Shown here: positions 16,149 to 24,905 of the stretch, piece by piece
Layout of the letters: each line of letters opens with the position of its first letter
How positions within the stretch are numbered: position 1 is the first letter of the stretch
Assembly (NCBI RefSeq): GCF_002797855.1
Contig: NZ_PGFB01000008.1
Coordinates: 1-64,000, forward strand
Length of the DNA: 64,000 bases
Source of the DNA: Compostimonas suwonensis
GTDB taxonomy: Bacteria; Actinomycetota; Actinomycetes; Actinomycetales; Microbacteriaceae
Direction: 5' to 3'
The notes under the pieces: generated by a model
Seen by the model: the letters and a program-made list of their open reading frames with translations, nothing else
Database searches by the model: none
Told to the model about the DNA's origin: nothing
Translations under genes and position numbers: made by a program

Positions 16149-19100
16149 CTAGCCGAGGCAGTTGGGGCCGAGGAGGCTCTTGAGCTCGCCGTAGAGGTCG
16201 GCCGTCACCGAGACGGGGTGCGGGACCTCGAAGACCCGCGCCATGTCGCCCTTGACGAGCTTGAGGCGCACCTCGTTCTCGCCACGATGCCGCATGAGCA
16301 CCTCGCGCAGGCCCTGCACCCGTTCGGTCGTCGCCCTGTTCTCGGGGATGTTGAGCACGAGCGGGCCCGAGTCGGCGCCCTGGCCCATGTCGGGCGAGAA
16401 GATGTTGAAGGCGTGCAGGTTCATGCCGTCGTCGCGCATGCTCACGCGCCCGCGCACGACGACGATCGAGTCGTTGACGAGGGTCGAGGAGAACTCCTGG
16501 TAGGCCTTGCCCATGAACATCGCGGTGATCTCGCCGCCGAAGTCCTCGACCTGGATCATGCCGTACTGGTTGCCCGAGCTGCGGGCGACCCGGTGCTGCA
16601 CACTCGTCACGAGGCCCGCGACCGTGACGGTCTCGCCGTCCTGGATGGACTCGGAGGCGATGAGGTCGGCGATCGAGATGCTCGCGTGCTTCGCGAGCGG
16701 CACCTCCAGCCCCGCGAGCGGATGGTCGGAGACGTAGAGCCCGAGCATCTCGCGCTCGAAGGCGAGCTTGTCGCGTTTCGACCACTCGGGGCGCTCGGGC
16801 ACGAGCGAGATGCTCGGAACGTCGACCTCGTCGAAGAGGCTGTCGAAGTCGAAGCCGATGTCGCCGTTCTCCTCCGCCCGCTTGTCTTTCACGACGGACT
16901 CGACGGCCTGCTCGTGGATCTCGACGAGCGCGCGCCGGGTGGCGCCGAGCGAGTCGAAGGCCCCCGCCTTGATGAGGGACTCCATCGTGCGCTTGTTCGC
17001 GACCTGGAGGGGAACCTTGCGCAGGAAGTCGTGGAAGGACTCGAAGCGGCCCTTCTCCTCGCGCGCCTTCTTGATGGCGTCGACGACGTTGAAGCCCACG
17101 TTGCGCACGGCTCCGAGGCCGAAGCGGATGTCGTTGCCGACGGCCGCGAAGAACCCGATCGACTCGTTGACGTCGGGGGCGAGCACCTTGATGCCCATCC
17201 GGCGGCACTCGTTGAGGTAGATCGCGAGCTTGTCCTTCGAGTCGCCGACGCTCGTGAGGAGCGCGGCCATGTACTCGGCCGGGAAGTGAGCCTTGAGGTA
17301 GGCCGTCCAGTAGGAGACGACGCCGTACGCGGCCGAGTGCGCCTTGTTGAAGGCGTAGTCGGAGAACGGCAGCAGGATGTCCCACAGCTTGTTGACGGCG
17401 TCCATCGAGTAGCCGTTGGCCACCATGCCGCCCGAGAAGCCCTCGAACTGCTTGTCGAGCTCGGACTTCTTCTTCTTGCCCATCGCGCGCCGCAGCAGGT
17501 CTGCCTGGGCGAGGGTGAAGCCGGCGAGCTTCTGCGCGACCGACATGACCTGCTCCTGGTAGACGATCAGGCCGTGCGTGCCGCCGAGCACCTCGGAGAG
17601 GGGCTCCTCGAGCTCCGGGTGGATGGGCGTGATCTCCTGCAGGCCGTTCTTGCGCAAGGCGTAGTTGGTGTGCGAGTCCGCGCCCATCGGGCCGGGCCGG
17701 TAGAGCGCGATGACGGCCGAGATGTCTTCGAAGTTGTCGGGCTTCATAAGCCGCAGGAGCGAGCGCATGGGGCCGCCGTCGAGCTGGAAGACGCCGAGGG
17801 TGTCGCCGCGGGCGAGCAGCTCGTAGGCGGGCGCGTCGTCGAGCTCCAGATCTTCGAGCACGGGCCGGAAACCGCGGTTCGACTCGATGTTGTCGAGCGC
17901 GTCGTCGATGATCGTGAGGTTGCGCAGCCCGAGGAAGTCCATCTTGATGAGGCCGAGCGCCTCGGCTGCCGGATAGTCGAACTGCGTGACGATCTGGCCG
18001 TCCTGCTCTCGCTTCATGATCGGGATGATGTCGATGAGCGGATCGCTCGACATGATGACGCCGGCCGCGTGCACGCCCCACTGCCGCTTGAGGTTCTCGA
18101 TGCCGAGAGCCGTGTCGAAGACCGTCTTCGCCTCGGGGTCGGTCTCGACGACGGCCCGGATGTCGGCCGCCTCCTTGTAGCGCGGGTGGTCTTTGTCGAA
18201 GATGCCGGTGAGCGGGATGTCTTTGCCCATCACGGGCGGCGGCATCGCCTTCGTGAGCTTCTCGCCCATGCCGAAGGGGAAGCCGAGCACACGCGAGGAG
18301 TCCTTGAGCGCCTGCTTCGCCTTGATGGTGCCGTAGGTGACGATCTGGGCGACGCGCTCCTCGCCGTACTTGTCGGTCACGTACTTGATGACCTCGCCGC
18401 GGCGACGGTCGTCGAAGTCGACGTCGAAGTCGGGCATCGAGACACGATCGGGGTTCAGGAACCGCTCGAAGAGCAGCCCGTGCCGGATGGGGTCGAGATC
18501 GGTGATGCGCATGGCGTACGCGGCCATCGAGCCCGCACCCGAGCCACGACCCGGCCCGACCCGGATGCCGTTGTTCTTCGACCAGTTGATGAAGTCGGCG
18601 ACGACGAGGAAGTAGCCGGGGAAGCCCATCTGCACGATGACGCCCACCTCGTAGTCGGCGCGCTTGCGCACCTCGTCGGGGATGCCGTTCGGGTAGCGGT
18701 AGTGGAGGCCGGTCTCGACCTCTTTGATGAACCAGGTGTCTTCGGTCTCGCCCTCGGGCACCGGGAACCGGGGCATGTAGTTCGCCGAGGTGTTGAAGGC
18801 GACCTCGCAGCGCTCGGCGATGAGGAGCGTGTTGTCGCAGGCCTCGGGGTGGTCGCGGAACAGCTCGCGCATCTGCCGGGCCGACTTGAGGTAGAACTCG
18901 TCGGCGTCGAACTTGAAGCGGTTGGGGTCGTCGAGCGTCGTGCCCGACTGCACGCACAGAAGGGCCGCGTGGCTCGTCGCGTCGTGGGCGTGCGTGTAGT
19001 GCAGGTCGTTCGTGGCGACGAGCGGCAGGTCGAGCTCTTTCGCGAGGCGGAGCAGGTCGCTCATGATCCGGCGCTCGATGCCGAGGCCGTGATCCATGAT

Positions 19101-19670
19101 CTCGGCGAAGAAGTTCTCTTTGCCGAAGATGTCGCGGAAGTCGGAGGCGGCCTTCTTCGCCTCCTCGTACTGGCCGAGCCGCAGCCGGGTCTGCACCTCG
19201 CCGCTGGGGCAGCCCGTGGTCGCGATGAGTCCGGAGCTGTACTGCGAGAGCAGCTCGCGATCCATACGCGGCTTGAAGTAGTAGCCCTCGATCGACGCCC
19301 GCGAGGAGAGGCGGAAGAGGTTGTGCATGCCCTCGGTCGTCGACGAGAGGAGGGTCATGTGGGTGTAGGCGCCGGCCCCCGAGACGTCGTCTTCGCCGCC
19401 GCTGCCCCACCGCACCCGGGTGCGGTCGCCGCGGGCGGTGCCCGGCGTGAGGTACGCCTCGGTTCCGATGATCGGCTTGATGCCGGCATCCGTCGCCGTC
19501 TTCCAGAAGTCGAAGGCCCCGAAGACGTTGCCGTGGTCGGTGACCGCGACGGCGGGCATGCCCTGCTCGACGGCGGCCTCGATGAGGGGTTTGACTCGGG
19601 CCGCACCATCGAGCATCGAGTACTCGCTGTGCACGTGCAGATGAACGAAAGAATCGCCACGAGAGGACAA
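16149..19670 (-). CDS. dnaE: DNA polymerase III alpha subunit
   Basis: This is the replicative polymerase subunit. The 1173-residue protein begins with the PHP domain (FVHLHVHSEYSMLDG, then VTDHGNVFG), followed by the palm with the catalytic aspartates in PDFDVD (413-418), GRGSGAGSM before it, and the helix-hairpin-helix and OB-fold region at the C-terminus. The length and intact PHP metal residues fit DnaE1, the actinobacterial replicative enzyme whose PHP domain can proofread, rather than the mutagenic DnaE2. It is read from TTG with GGAG seven bases upstream. It ends the dcw-divIVA-lspA-rluD gene series. Confidence 0.97.
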   Translation of the reverse strand: MSSRGDSFVHLHVHSEYSMLDGAARVKPLIEAAVEQGMPAVAVTDHGNVFGAFDFWKTATDAGIKPIIGTEAYLTPGTARGDRTRVRWGSGGEDDVSGAGAYTHMTLLSSTTEGMHNLFRLSSRASIEGYYFKPRMDRELLSQYSSGLIATTGCPSGEVQTRLRLGQYEEAKKAASDFRDIFGKENFFAEIMDHGLGIERRIMSDLLRLAKELDLPLVATNDLHYTHAHDATSHAALLCVQSGTTLDDPNRFKFDADEFYLKSARQMRELFRDHPEACDNTLLIAERCEVAFNTSANYMPRFPVPEGETEDTWFIKEVETGLHYRYPNGIPDEVRKRADYEVGVIVQMGFPGYFLVVADFINWSKNNGIRVGPGRGSGAGSMAAYAMRITDLDPIRHGLLFERFLNPDRVSMPDFDVDFDDRRRGEVIKYVTDKYGEERVAQIVTYGTIKAKQALKDSSRVLGFPFGMGEKLTKAMPPPVMGKDIPLTGIFDKDHPRYKEAADIRAVVETDPEAKTVFDTALGIENLKRQWGVHAAGVIMSSDPLIDIIPIMKREQDGQIVTQFDYPAAEALGLIKMDFLGLRNLTIIDDALDNIESNRGFRPVLEDLELDDAPAYELLARGDTLGVFQLDGGPMRSLLRLMKPDNFEDISAVIALYRPGPMGADSHTNYALRKNGLQEITPIHPELEEPLSEVLGGTHGLIVYQEQVMSVAQKLAGFTLAQADLLRRAMGKKKKSELDKQFEGFSGGMVANGYSMDAVNKLWDILLPFSDYAFNKAHSAAYGVVSYWTAYLKAHFPAEYMAALLTSVGDSKDKLAIYLNECRRMGIKVLAPDVNESIGFFAAVGNDIRFGLGAVRNVGFNVVDAIKKAREEKGRFESFHDFLRKVPLQVANKRTMESLIKAGAFDSLGATRRALVEIHEQAVESVVKDKRAEENGDIGFDFDSLFDEVDVPSISLVPERPEWSKRDKLAFEREMLGLYVSDHPLAGLEVPLAKHASISIADLIASESIQDGETVTVAGLVTSVQHRVARSSGNQYGMIQVEDFGGEITAMFMGKAYQEFSSTLVNDSIVVVRGRVSMRDDGMNLHAFNIFSPDMGQGADSGPLVLNIPENRATTERVQGLREVLMRHRGENEVRLKLVKGDMARVFEVPHPVSVTADLYGELKSLLGPNCLG

Positions 19671-19734
19671 AACAGCTCCGGCTCTCTAGTGTTTCGGTAC
19701 CGAACGGCGGGGCCCGCGAAGGGCTGAGAAAAGA

Positions 19735-20661
19735 CTAACTCCGACCCAGGACATCGAGGGCGTGCTGCAGGTCTGCGGGGTAGGCGGAGCGGAACTCGAC
19801 CCACTGCCCCGAGTCGGGATGCGCGAAGGCGAGCCGCGAGGCGTGCAGCCACTGGCGGGTGAGGCCGAGCCGCGCCGAGATCGTGGGGTCGGCGCCGTAC
19901 ATCGCGTCGCCGACGCAGGGGTGCCGCTGTGCGGCCATGTGCACCCGGATCTGGTGCGTGCGACCGGTCTCGAGGTGGATCTCGAGCAGCGAGGCGGAGG
20001 GGAACGCCTCGATCGTCTCGTAATGGGTCACCGAGGGCTTGCCGTCGGCCGTGACCGCGAACTTCCAGTCCGACCTCGGATGGCGGCCGATGGGCGCGTC
20101 GATCGTGCCCGCGAGCGGATCGGGATGTCCCTGAACGACGGCGTTGTAGATCTTCTCGACCTCCCGGTCGTGGAAGGCACGTTTGAGGCCCGTGTAGGCC
20201 AGCTCGCTCTTCGCGACGACCATGAGCCCGCTCGTGCCCACGTCGAGGCGGTGCACGATGCCCGCGCGCTCGGCAGCCCCGGACGTCGAGATGCGGTAGC
20301 CGGCGGCGTGCAGGGCCCCGACGACCGTGGGACCCGTCCAGCCGACGGAGGGGTGCGCGGCGACGCCGGCCGGTTTGTCGACGACGACGATGTGGTCGTC
20401 GTCGTAGACGATCCCGAGATCCGGCACGGCGATGGGCACGATCGCGAGCTCTTCGCGCGGCGACCAGGAGACCTCGAGCCAGCCGCCCGCGCGCAGGCGG
20501 TCGGACTTGCCGAGGGTCTTGCCGTCGAGGGTGACTCCCCCGGCCTCGGCGACCTCGGCCGCGAAGCTGCGCGAGAAGCCGAGGAGCTTCGCGATGGCCG
20601 CGTCGACGCGGACGCCGTCGAGGCCGTCGGGGAGCGGGAGGGAACGCGACTCCACGGTCAC
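19735..20661 (-). CDS. 23S rRNA pseudouridine synthase, RluD family
   Basis: This protein is predicted to convert uridines of 23S rRNA to pseudouridine. The 308-residue protein has an N-terminal S4 RNA-binding domain ([19 protein letters not shown]) and the catalytic motif [16 protein letters not shown] with its invariant aspartate, then [13 protein letters not shown] and GDAMYGAD. The start is GTG within GTGA, overlapping the lspA stop codon by three bases, so translation is coupled to lspA. A longer in-frame reading through lspA is an artefact. The lspA-rluD pairing is very common across bacteria. Confidence 0.93.
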   Translation of the reverse strand: MTVESRSLPLPDGLDGVRVDAAIAKLLGFSRSFAAEVAEAGGVTLDGKTLGKSDRLRAGGWLEVSWSPREELAIVPIAVPDLGIVYDDDHIVVVDKPAGVAAHPSVGWTGPTVVGALHAAGYRISTSGAAERAGIVHRLDVGTSGLMVVAKSELAYTGLKRAFHDREVEKIYNAVVQGHPDPLAGTIDAPIGRHPRSDWKFAVTADGKPSVTHYETIEAFPSASLLEIHLETGRTHQIRVHMAAQRHPCVGDAMYGADPTISARLGLTRQWLHASRLAFAHPDSGQWVEFRSAYPADLQHALDVLGRS

Positions 20662-21269
20662 CGCGGGGAGTCGCCGGGAGCGACGGGCGAGTCGGTCGGA
20701 GACGGGGCGGCCGTGTTCTGCGCCGCCTCGGGCGCGGCATCCGTGCCCTTCGAGCGGGCGACGCGGGTGCCGTCGAGGCCGACGCCGCGGATCGTCAGGA
20801 TGATGAACAGACCCATGCTCGAGACGATGGCGATGTCGGCGCAGTTGTAGATCGCCGGCAGCATCCACGGCGTGTAGATGAAGTCGACGACGTGGCCCAC
20901 TCCGAAGCCGGGCTCACGCGTGAGCCGGTCGGTGAGGTTTCCCAGGATGCCGCCGAGCAGCAGCCCGAAGAGGATCGCCCAGCCGATCGAGCGGATGCGC
21001 CGGGCGAACCAGATGATGAGCACCATGACGGCGATGGCCGCGATCGAGAAGATCCAGGTCATGCCGCTTCCGAGGCCGAAGGCGGCGCCCGGGTTCTTCA
21101 CGAAACGGAGCTGGAGAGCCTCACCCAGGACGTTGACCTGCTCGCCCAGGGTGAGGTTCTCGACGACGAGATACTTGGCGACCTGATCGGTGACGAAGAC
21201 ACCGACGGCCACGACGGCCAGGACGACGAGCGAGACGACGCTGACCTTCGTGGCGGTCTTAGCCGCCAA
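20658..21269 (-). CDS. lspA: Lipoprotein signal peptidase (signal peptidase II)
   Basis: LspA cleaves prolipoprotein signal peptides after lipidation; the CtaC lipobox in this window is an example substrate. The 203-residue membrane protein has four helices and the two catalytic aspartates, in GNLTDRL and YNCADIAI. The conserved [13 protein letters not shown] segment is present. About 35 polar residues follow the last helix, an actinobacterial extension. It overlaps the end of divIVA by 11 bases and the start of the pseudouridine synthase by four. Confidence 0.96.
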   Translation of the reverse strand: MAAKTATKVSVVSLVVLAVVAVGVFVTDQVAKYLVVENLTLGEQVNVLGEALQLRFVKNPGAAFGLGSGMTWIFSIAAIAVMVLIIWFARRIRSIGWAILFGLLLGGILGNLTDRLTREPGFGVGHVVDFIYTPWMLPAIYNCADIAIVSSMGLFIILTIRGVGLDGTRVARSKGTDAAPEAAQNTAAPSPTDSPVAPGDSPR

Positions 21270-21942
21270 AGCTCTGGAAGCTCGGAGGCTGCGGTGCTGC
21301 TACCGGCGCGGGGTTCTCGGAGACCGGAGCGCTGTAGCTCGCGGGCCCGGTGCTGTCGAGCTCGCGCAGCTGACCCTCGATGTAGCCCTTGAGCTTCTGA
21401 CGGTAGTCGCGCTCGAAGTTGCGCAGCTCGTCGATCCGGCCCTCGAGCGCGGAGCGCTCCTGGTCGAGCGCGGTGAGCTGGGTGCGCTGCTTGGCCTCGG
21501 CCTCGGCGACGACGCGCGCTGCGGTGGCGTGACCCTCGGCGATGAGGGCGTCGCGCTTCTCGATGCCCTCGCGCACGTGCTCGTCGTGCAGACGGCGGGC
21601 GAGCTGGAGGAGGTTGTTGGTGCTCGTCGAGTCGGCGACCTCGGCCGGGGCGGCCGTCGGGTAGCTGAGCGCGGCGGTCGGGGGCTGCGGCGCGACGGGA
21701 GCGGCGACGGGGGCTGCCTGCTCGCTGGCGAGGCTCGGCTGGCCCGCGCTGCGCTGCAGCTCGGAGATTCGCGAGTCGCTCGCGACGAGGCGCTGACGGA
21801 GCTCTTCGTTCTCCTGGTTCAGGCGGCGGAGCTCGACGACGACCTCGTCGAGGAAGTCGTCGACCTCGTCTTGGTCGTAGCCCTCACGGAACTTGGTCGG
21901 CTGGAACCGCTTGTTGACTACATCTTCCGGAGTTAGCGCCAT
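21259..21942 (-). CDS. divIVA: Cell division/polar growth protein DivIVA (Wag31)
   Basis: DivIVA gathers at curved membrane, mainly cell poles in Actinobacteria, and directs wall growth. The 227-residue protein has the N-terminal membrane-binding domain (LTPEDVVNKRFQPTKFREGYDQDEVDDFL), a short coiled coil, a Pro/Ala-rich linker at about 75-105, a second long coiled coil at about 112-190, and a tail ending QSFGG. The ATG is preceded by a 128-base gap containing a TTGACA box, so it probably has its own promoter although it follows yggT. Confidence 0.97.
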   Translation of the reverse strand: MALTPEDVVNKRFQPTKFREGYDQDEVDDFLDEVVVELRRLNQENEELRQRLVASDSRISELQRSAGQPSLASEQAAPVAAPVAPQPPTAALSYPTAAPAEVADSTSTNNLLQLARRLHDEHVREGIEKRDALIAEGHATAARVVAEAEAKQRTQLTALDQERSALEGRIDELRNFERDYRQKLKGYIEGQLRELDSTGPASYSAPVSENPAPVAAPQPPSFQSFGG

Positions 21943-21989
21943 GGCTTTCCACCCTTAGAACTCGAACGAACACAAAACTCATTTACGAA

Positions 21990-21995
21990 TGTCAA
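21990..21995 (-). promoter_or_regulatory. Candidate -35 box upstream of divIVA
   Basis: A perfect TTGACA on the minus strand lies 48 bases upstream of the divIVA ATG, in the AT-richest stretch of the 128-base gap. The matching -10 is not obvious (TGTTCG at 17 bases is poor). The box suggests that divIVA has a promoter separate from the dcw operon. Confidence 0.35.
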
Positions 21996-22070
21996 CGCTA
22001 GCAAAGTCGGCTGCGTACCCACCATCGAGTCGGACGCCGCTTCGGGGCGTCCGCCTCAGGATACAACGAC

Positions 22071-22379
22071 TCACCGTGAGAGAAGGCTGGTGACGAACAT
22101 CCCGATGATGACGCAGAGCATCGTGACGCTCCAGCCGAAATCGAGTGCGACCGGCCCGAACGACACCGGAGGGATGATGCGCCGGAAGAATTTGATGGGC
22201 GGGTCGGTCACCGTGTACGCCGCTTCCGCCAGCACGAGCCCGAACCGGCCCGGCCTCCACCCGCGTCTGAACGTTCGCATGAGGTCGACGATGAATCGCC
22301 CCCACATGATGAAGAAGTAGATCAGAAGGAGGTAGTACGCGATGGAAGCGATCAGGGAAACTATCGAGATCGTCGTCAC
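22071..22379 (-). CDS. YggT family membrane protein
   Basis: This is a 102-residue protein with two hydrophobic regions (about 5-27 and 79-100) flanking the conserved cytoplasmic segment ending TDPPIKFFRRIIPP. The family is nearly always encoded between sepF and divIVA in Gram-positive bacteria and is thought to help divisome or osmotic functions, but no biochemical role is established. It lies 19 bases after sepF in the same operon. Confidence 0.92.
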   Translation of the reverse strand: MTTISIVSLIASIAYYLLLIYFFIMWGRFIVDLMRTFRRGWRPGRFGLVLAEAAYTVTDPPIKFFRRIIPPVSFGPVALDFGWSVTMLCVIIGMFVTSLLSR

Positions 22380-22398
22380 CCGTCAAGTATGGATGACT

Positions 22399-22875
22399 CT
22401 ACGGCTGTGCGAAAAACGAGGCCTCGACGCCGGCCTCGCCCTGCGACTGATCGCCCGAGACGGCGACGTGCGAGGGGGAGAGCAGGAAGACCTTGTTGGT
22501 GACGCGCTCGATCTTTCCGTAGAGGCCCTGTGACAGGCCGCTCGCGAAGTCGATGAGACGACGGGCGTCGCCCTCGCTCATCTGCGAGAGGTTGATGATG
22601 ACCGGGATGCCGTCACGGAAGCTCTCGGCGATCACCTGGGCGTCGCGGTACTGCTTGGGGTGTACGGTCAGGATCTCATTCATTTCCACCGGCGGCGCGC
22701 TCCTTGTCGTGGACGTTCTGCGCAGGGGGGTGACCGGAGCGCGGTTCTCGCTCGCGGGCGTGGTGTTGCGGACCGGGGTCACGGGTGCGGCCTGCTGGGC
22801 AGGCGTCTCCTCGTATTCGAGTTCCTCGTCGGCCAAGCCCAGGTAGACCATGGTTTTCTTGAGCGGGTTGGACAT
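22399..22875 (-). CDS. sepF: Cell division protein SepF
   Basis: SepF tethers FtsZ filaments to the membrane; in Actinobacteria, which lack FtsA, it is the main anchor. The 158-residue protein starts with an amphipathic stretch ([13 protein letters not shown]), has a variable acidic linker with repeated TPVRN/TPLRR elements, and then the globular SepF domain ([20 protein letters not shown] ... VIINLSQM). GGAGGT precedes the ATG. It lies between yggS and yggT, the usual order. Confidence 0.96.
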   Translation of the reverse strand: MSNPLKKTMVYLGLADEELEYEETPAQQAAPVTPVRNTTPASENRAPVTPLRRTSTTRSAPPVEMNEILTVHPKQYRDAQVIAESFRDGIPVIINLSQMSEGDARRLIDFASGLSQGLYGKIERVTNKVFLLSPSHVAVSGDQSQGEAGVEASFFAQP

Positions 22876-22911
22876 CGTTACCTCCGTGTCGAATCGTGCA
22901 ACAGTTCGAGA

Positions 22912-23598
22912 TTAACCGGCCTGCGGTCTGTTTCCCGTGATTGCCGTGCCAATCCGCAGGTGTGTCGCCCCTTCGGCGATGGCCGCGGGGTAGTCGTGGG
23001 ACATGCCCGCCGAGATCGCCCAGGCCGCGGGGTCGAGGCGCCGCACACGCTCGCTCGCCGCACGCAGGCGTGCGAACGCGCTGCGGGGCTCCTCCCCCAG
23101 CGGCGCGACCGCCATGACCCCCAGGAGCCGCAGCCCGCGTGCCTCGAGCACATGCTCCACGAGCGCCTCGAGACCGGCTGAGGCCACACCGCCGCGTGCG
23201 GGGTCGTCGGTGAGGTTGAGCTGCACGAAGCAGTCCAGCGGCTCGTCGAAGGCGTCGAGGGCGTCGACGAGCGAGAGGCGGTCGACCGAGTGCACGGCGT
23301 GGGTGTACGCCCGCACCTGCCGGGCCTTTTTGCTCTGCAGCTGCCCGACGAAGTGCCAGAGGAGATCGAGGTCGCGCAGCTCGTGCGCCTTCTCCTGCGC
23401 CTCCTGGTGCCGGTTCTCGCCGACGTCGCGCACCCCGAGCGAATGGAGCTCGGCGACGAGCGACGCGGGCTGGAACTTGGTGACGACGATCGTCTTGACC
23501 TCGGCCTCGGAACGAGAAGCGGATGCCGCGGCATCCCGCACCCCCTGCCGCACGGCTTCGAGGCGCTCGGCCAGGGTGCCCGGCAGCTGCTCCATCAC
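22912..23598 (-). CDS. Pyridoxal phosphate homeostasis protein, YggS/PLPBP family
   Basis: This cytosolic PLP-binding protein helps keep vitamin B6 and amino-acid pools in balance. The 228-residue single-domain barrel has the PLP lysine in VVTKFQP and the conserved ENRHQEA, WHFVGQLQSKK and SAGMSHDYPAAI motifs. A GTG at 23598 and an ATG at 23595 are adjacent; either could start it. It begins seven bases after the ftsZ stop. The yfiH-like gene that many Actinobacteria keep between ftsZ and yggS is absent here. Confidence 0.93.
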   Translation of the reverse strand: MMEQLPGTLAERLEAVRQGVRDAAASASRSEAEVKTIVVTKFQPASLVAELHSLGVRDVGENRHQEAQEKAHELRDLDLLWHFVGQLQSKKARQVRAYTHAVHSVDRLSLVDALDAFDEPLDCFVQLNLTDDPARGGVASAGLEALVEHVLEARGLRLLGVMAVAPLGEEPRSAFARLRAASERVRRLDPAAWAISAGMSHDYPAAIAEGATHLRIGTAITGNRPQAG

Positions 23599-23605
23599 CG
23601 CGCCG

Positions 23606-24778
23606 CTACTTCAGGAAGTCGGGGATGTCCAGATCGTCGTCCTCGTCTTCGAAGGCGGGGTCGGCGACGACGCTCTCGGCCGCGGGCTGCTCGGCGATGG
23701 GGCTCCACGGGCTGCCGGCCGTCGCCGCCTCGGCGGTCTCGCCCGCCTCGGATCCGACCGCCGCCAGAGAGGGGGCGCCGGCGCCGGCCGCGACGAAGTT
23801 GCTGCGTCGCGAGTCGACCTTGACACTCGGCTCTCCGCCGTCGAAGCCGGCCGCGATGACGGTCACCCGCACCTCGTCGCCGAGCGTGTCGTCGATGACG
23901 GTTCCGAAGATGATGTTGGCCTCGGGGTGCACGGCCTCCTGCACGAGCCTGGCGGCGTCGTTGATCTCGAAGATGCCGAGGTTCGATCCGCCCTGGATCG
24001 ACAGGAGCACGCCGTGCGCGCCCTCGATGCTCGCCTCGAGGAGGGGCGAGGCGACCGCGAGCTCCGCGGCCTTGATGGCGCGGTCCGCGCCGCGCGAGGA
24101 GCCGATGCCCATGAGCGCGGAGCCGGCGCCCTGCATGACCGACTTGACGTCGGCGAAGTCGAGGTTGATGAGACCGGGGGTCGTGATGAGGTCGGTGATG
24201 CCCTGCACGCCGGCGAGGAGCACCTCGTCCGCCGTCGAGAAGGCCTCGAGCATGCTGATGCCGCGGTCGCTGATCTCGAGCAGACGGTCGTTGGGAACGA
24301 CGATGAGCGTGTCGACCTCGTTCTTGAGCGCCGCGACGCCGACCTCGGCCTGGTGCTGGCGGCGCTGGCCCTCGAAGCCGAAGGGCTTCGTGACGACGCC
24401 GATCGTGAGCGCACCGATCGACTTCGCGATCCGCGCGACCACCGGGGCGCCGCCCGTGCCGGTTCCGCCGCCCTCTCCCGCGGTGACGAAGACCATGTCG
24501 GCGCCCGCGAGGGCCTCCTCGATCTCCTCCGCGTGGTCTTCGGATGCGCGCCGGCCGACCTCGGGGTCAGCTCCGGCGCCGAGGCCGCGGGTGATCTCGC
24601 GGCCGACGTCGAGCTTGACGTCGGCGTCGCTCATCAGGAGCGCCTGAGCATCCGTGTTGATGGCGATGAACTCGACCCCCCGGAGGCCGAGCTCGATCAT
24701 GCGGTTGACGGCGTTCACGCCGCCACCGCCGATGCCGACGACCTTGATCACGGCGAGGTAGTTCTGGTTTGTAGTCAC
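23606..24778 (-). CDS. ftsZ: Cell division GTPase FtsZ
   Basis: FtsZ forms the cytokinetic ring. The 390-residue tubulin-like protein has the nucleotide-binding [13 protein letters not shown] near the start, the tubulin signature GGGTGTG in [14 protein letters not shown], and the T7-loop region with NLDFADV. The C-terminal linker (about 320-375) ends in the conserved peptide DLDIPDFLK, which binds SepF and other partners. The start is GTG with GGAGG eight bases upstream. A 127-base gap separates it from ftsQ, consistent with its own promoter in addition to read-through. Confidence 0.98.
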   Translation of the reverse strand: MTTNQNYLAVIKVVGIGGGGVNAVNRMIELGLRGVEFIAINTDAQALLMSDADVKLDVGREITRGLGAGADPEVGRRASEDHAEEIEEALAGADMVFVTAGEGGGTGTGGAPVVARIAKSIGALTIGVVTKPFGFEGQRRQHQAEVGVAALKNEVDTLIVVPNDRLLEISDRGISMLEAFSTADEVLLAGVQGITDLITTPGLINLDFADVKSVMQGAGSALMGIGSSRGADRAIKAAELAVASPLLEASIEGAHGVLLSIQGGSNLGIFEINDAARLVQEAVHPEANIIFGTVIDDTLGDEVRVTVIAAGFDGGEPSVKVDSRRSNFVAAGAGAPSLAAVGSEAGETAEAATAGSPWSPIAEQPAAESVVADPAFEDEDDDLDIPDFLK

Positions 24779-24905
24779 GTCCGGCCTCCGCTGAAACTTT
24801 CAACCTCAGGTTAAGGATTAAAGTTATGCTCAGTATGCAATTCCTGACTTGACGTTAGGTGCGCAACCGCCGCGCGGCGTGACCCCGTGCCGCGTGTCGC
24901 GAAAG
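24779..24905 (-). promoter_or_regulatory. ftsZ upstream region with an 11-bp palindrome
   Basis: This is the only sizeable gap between ftsQ and ftsZ and is unusually AT-rich for the window. It contains AACCTCAGGTT at 24802-24812 (arms AACCT/AGGTT around one base) and a minus-strand TTGCAT...CATAACTTTAAT stretch that may hold a promoter. The exact -35/-10 pair cannot be fixed by eye. Confidence 0.4.
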
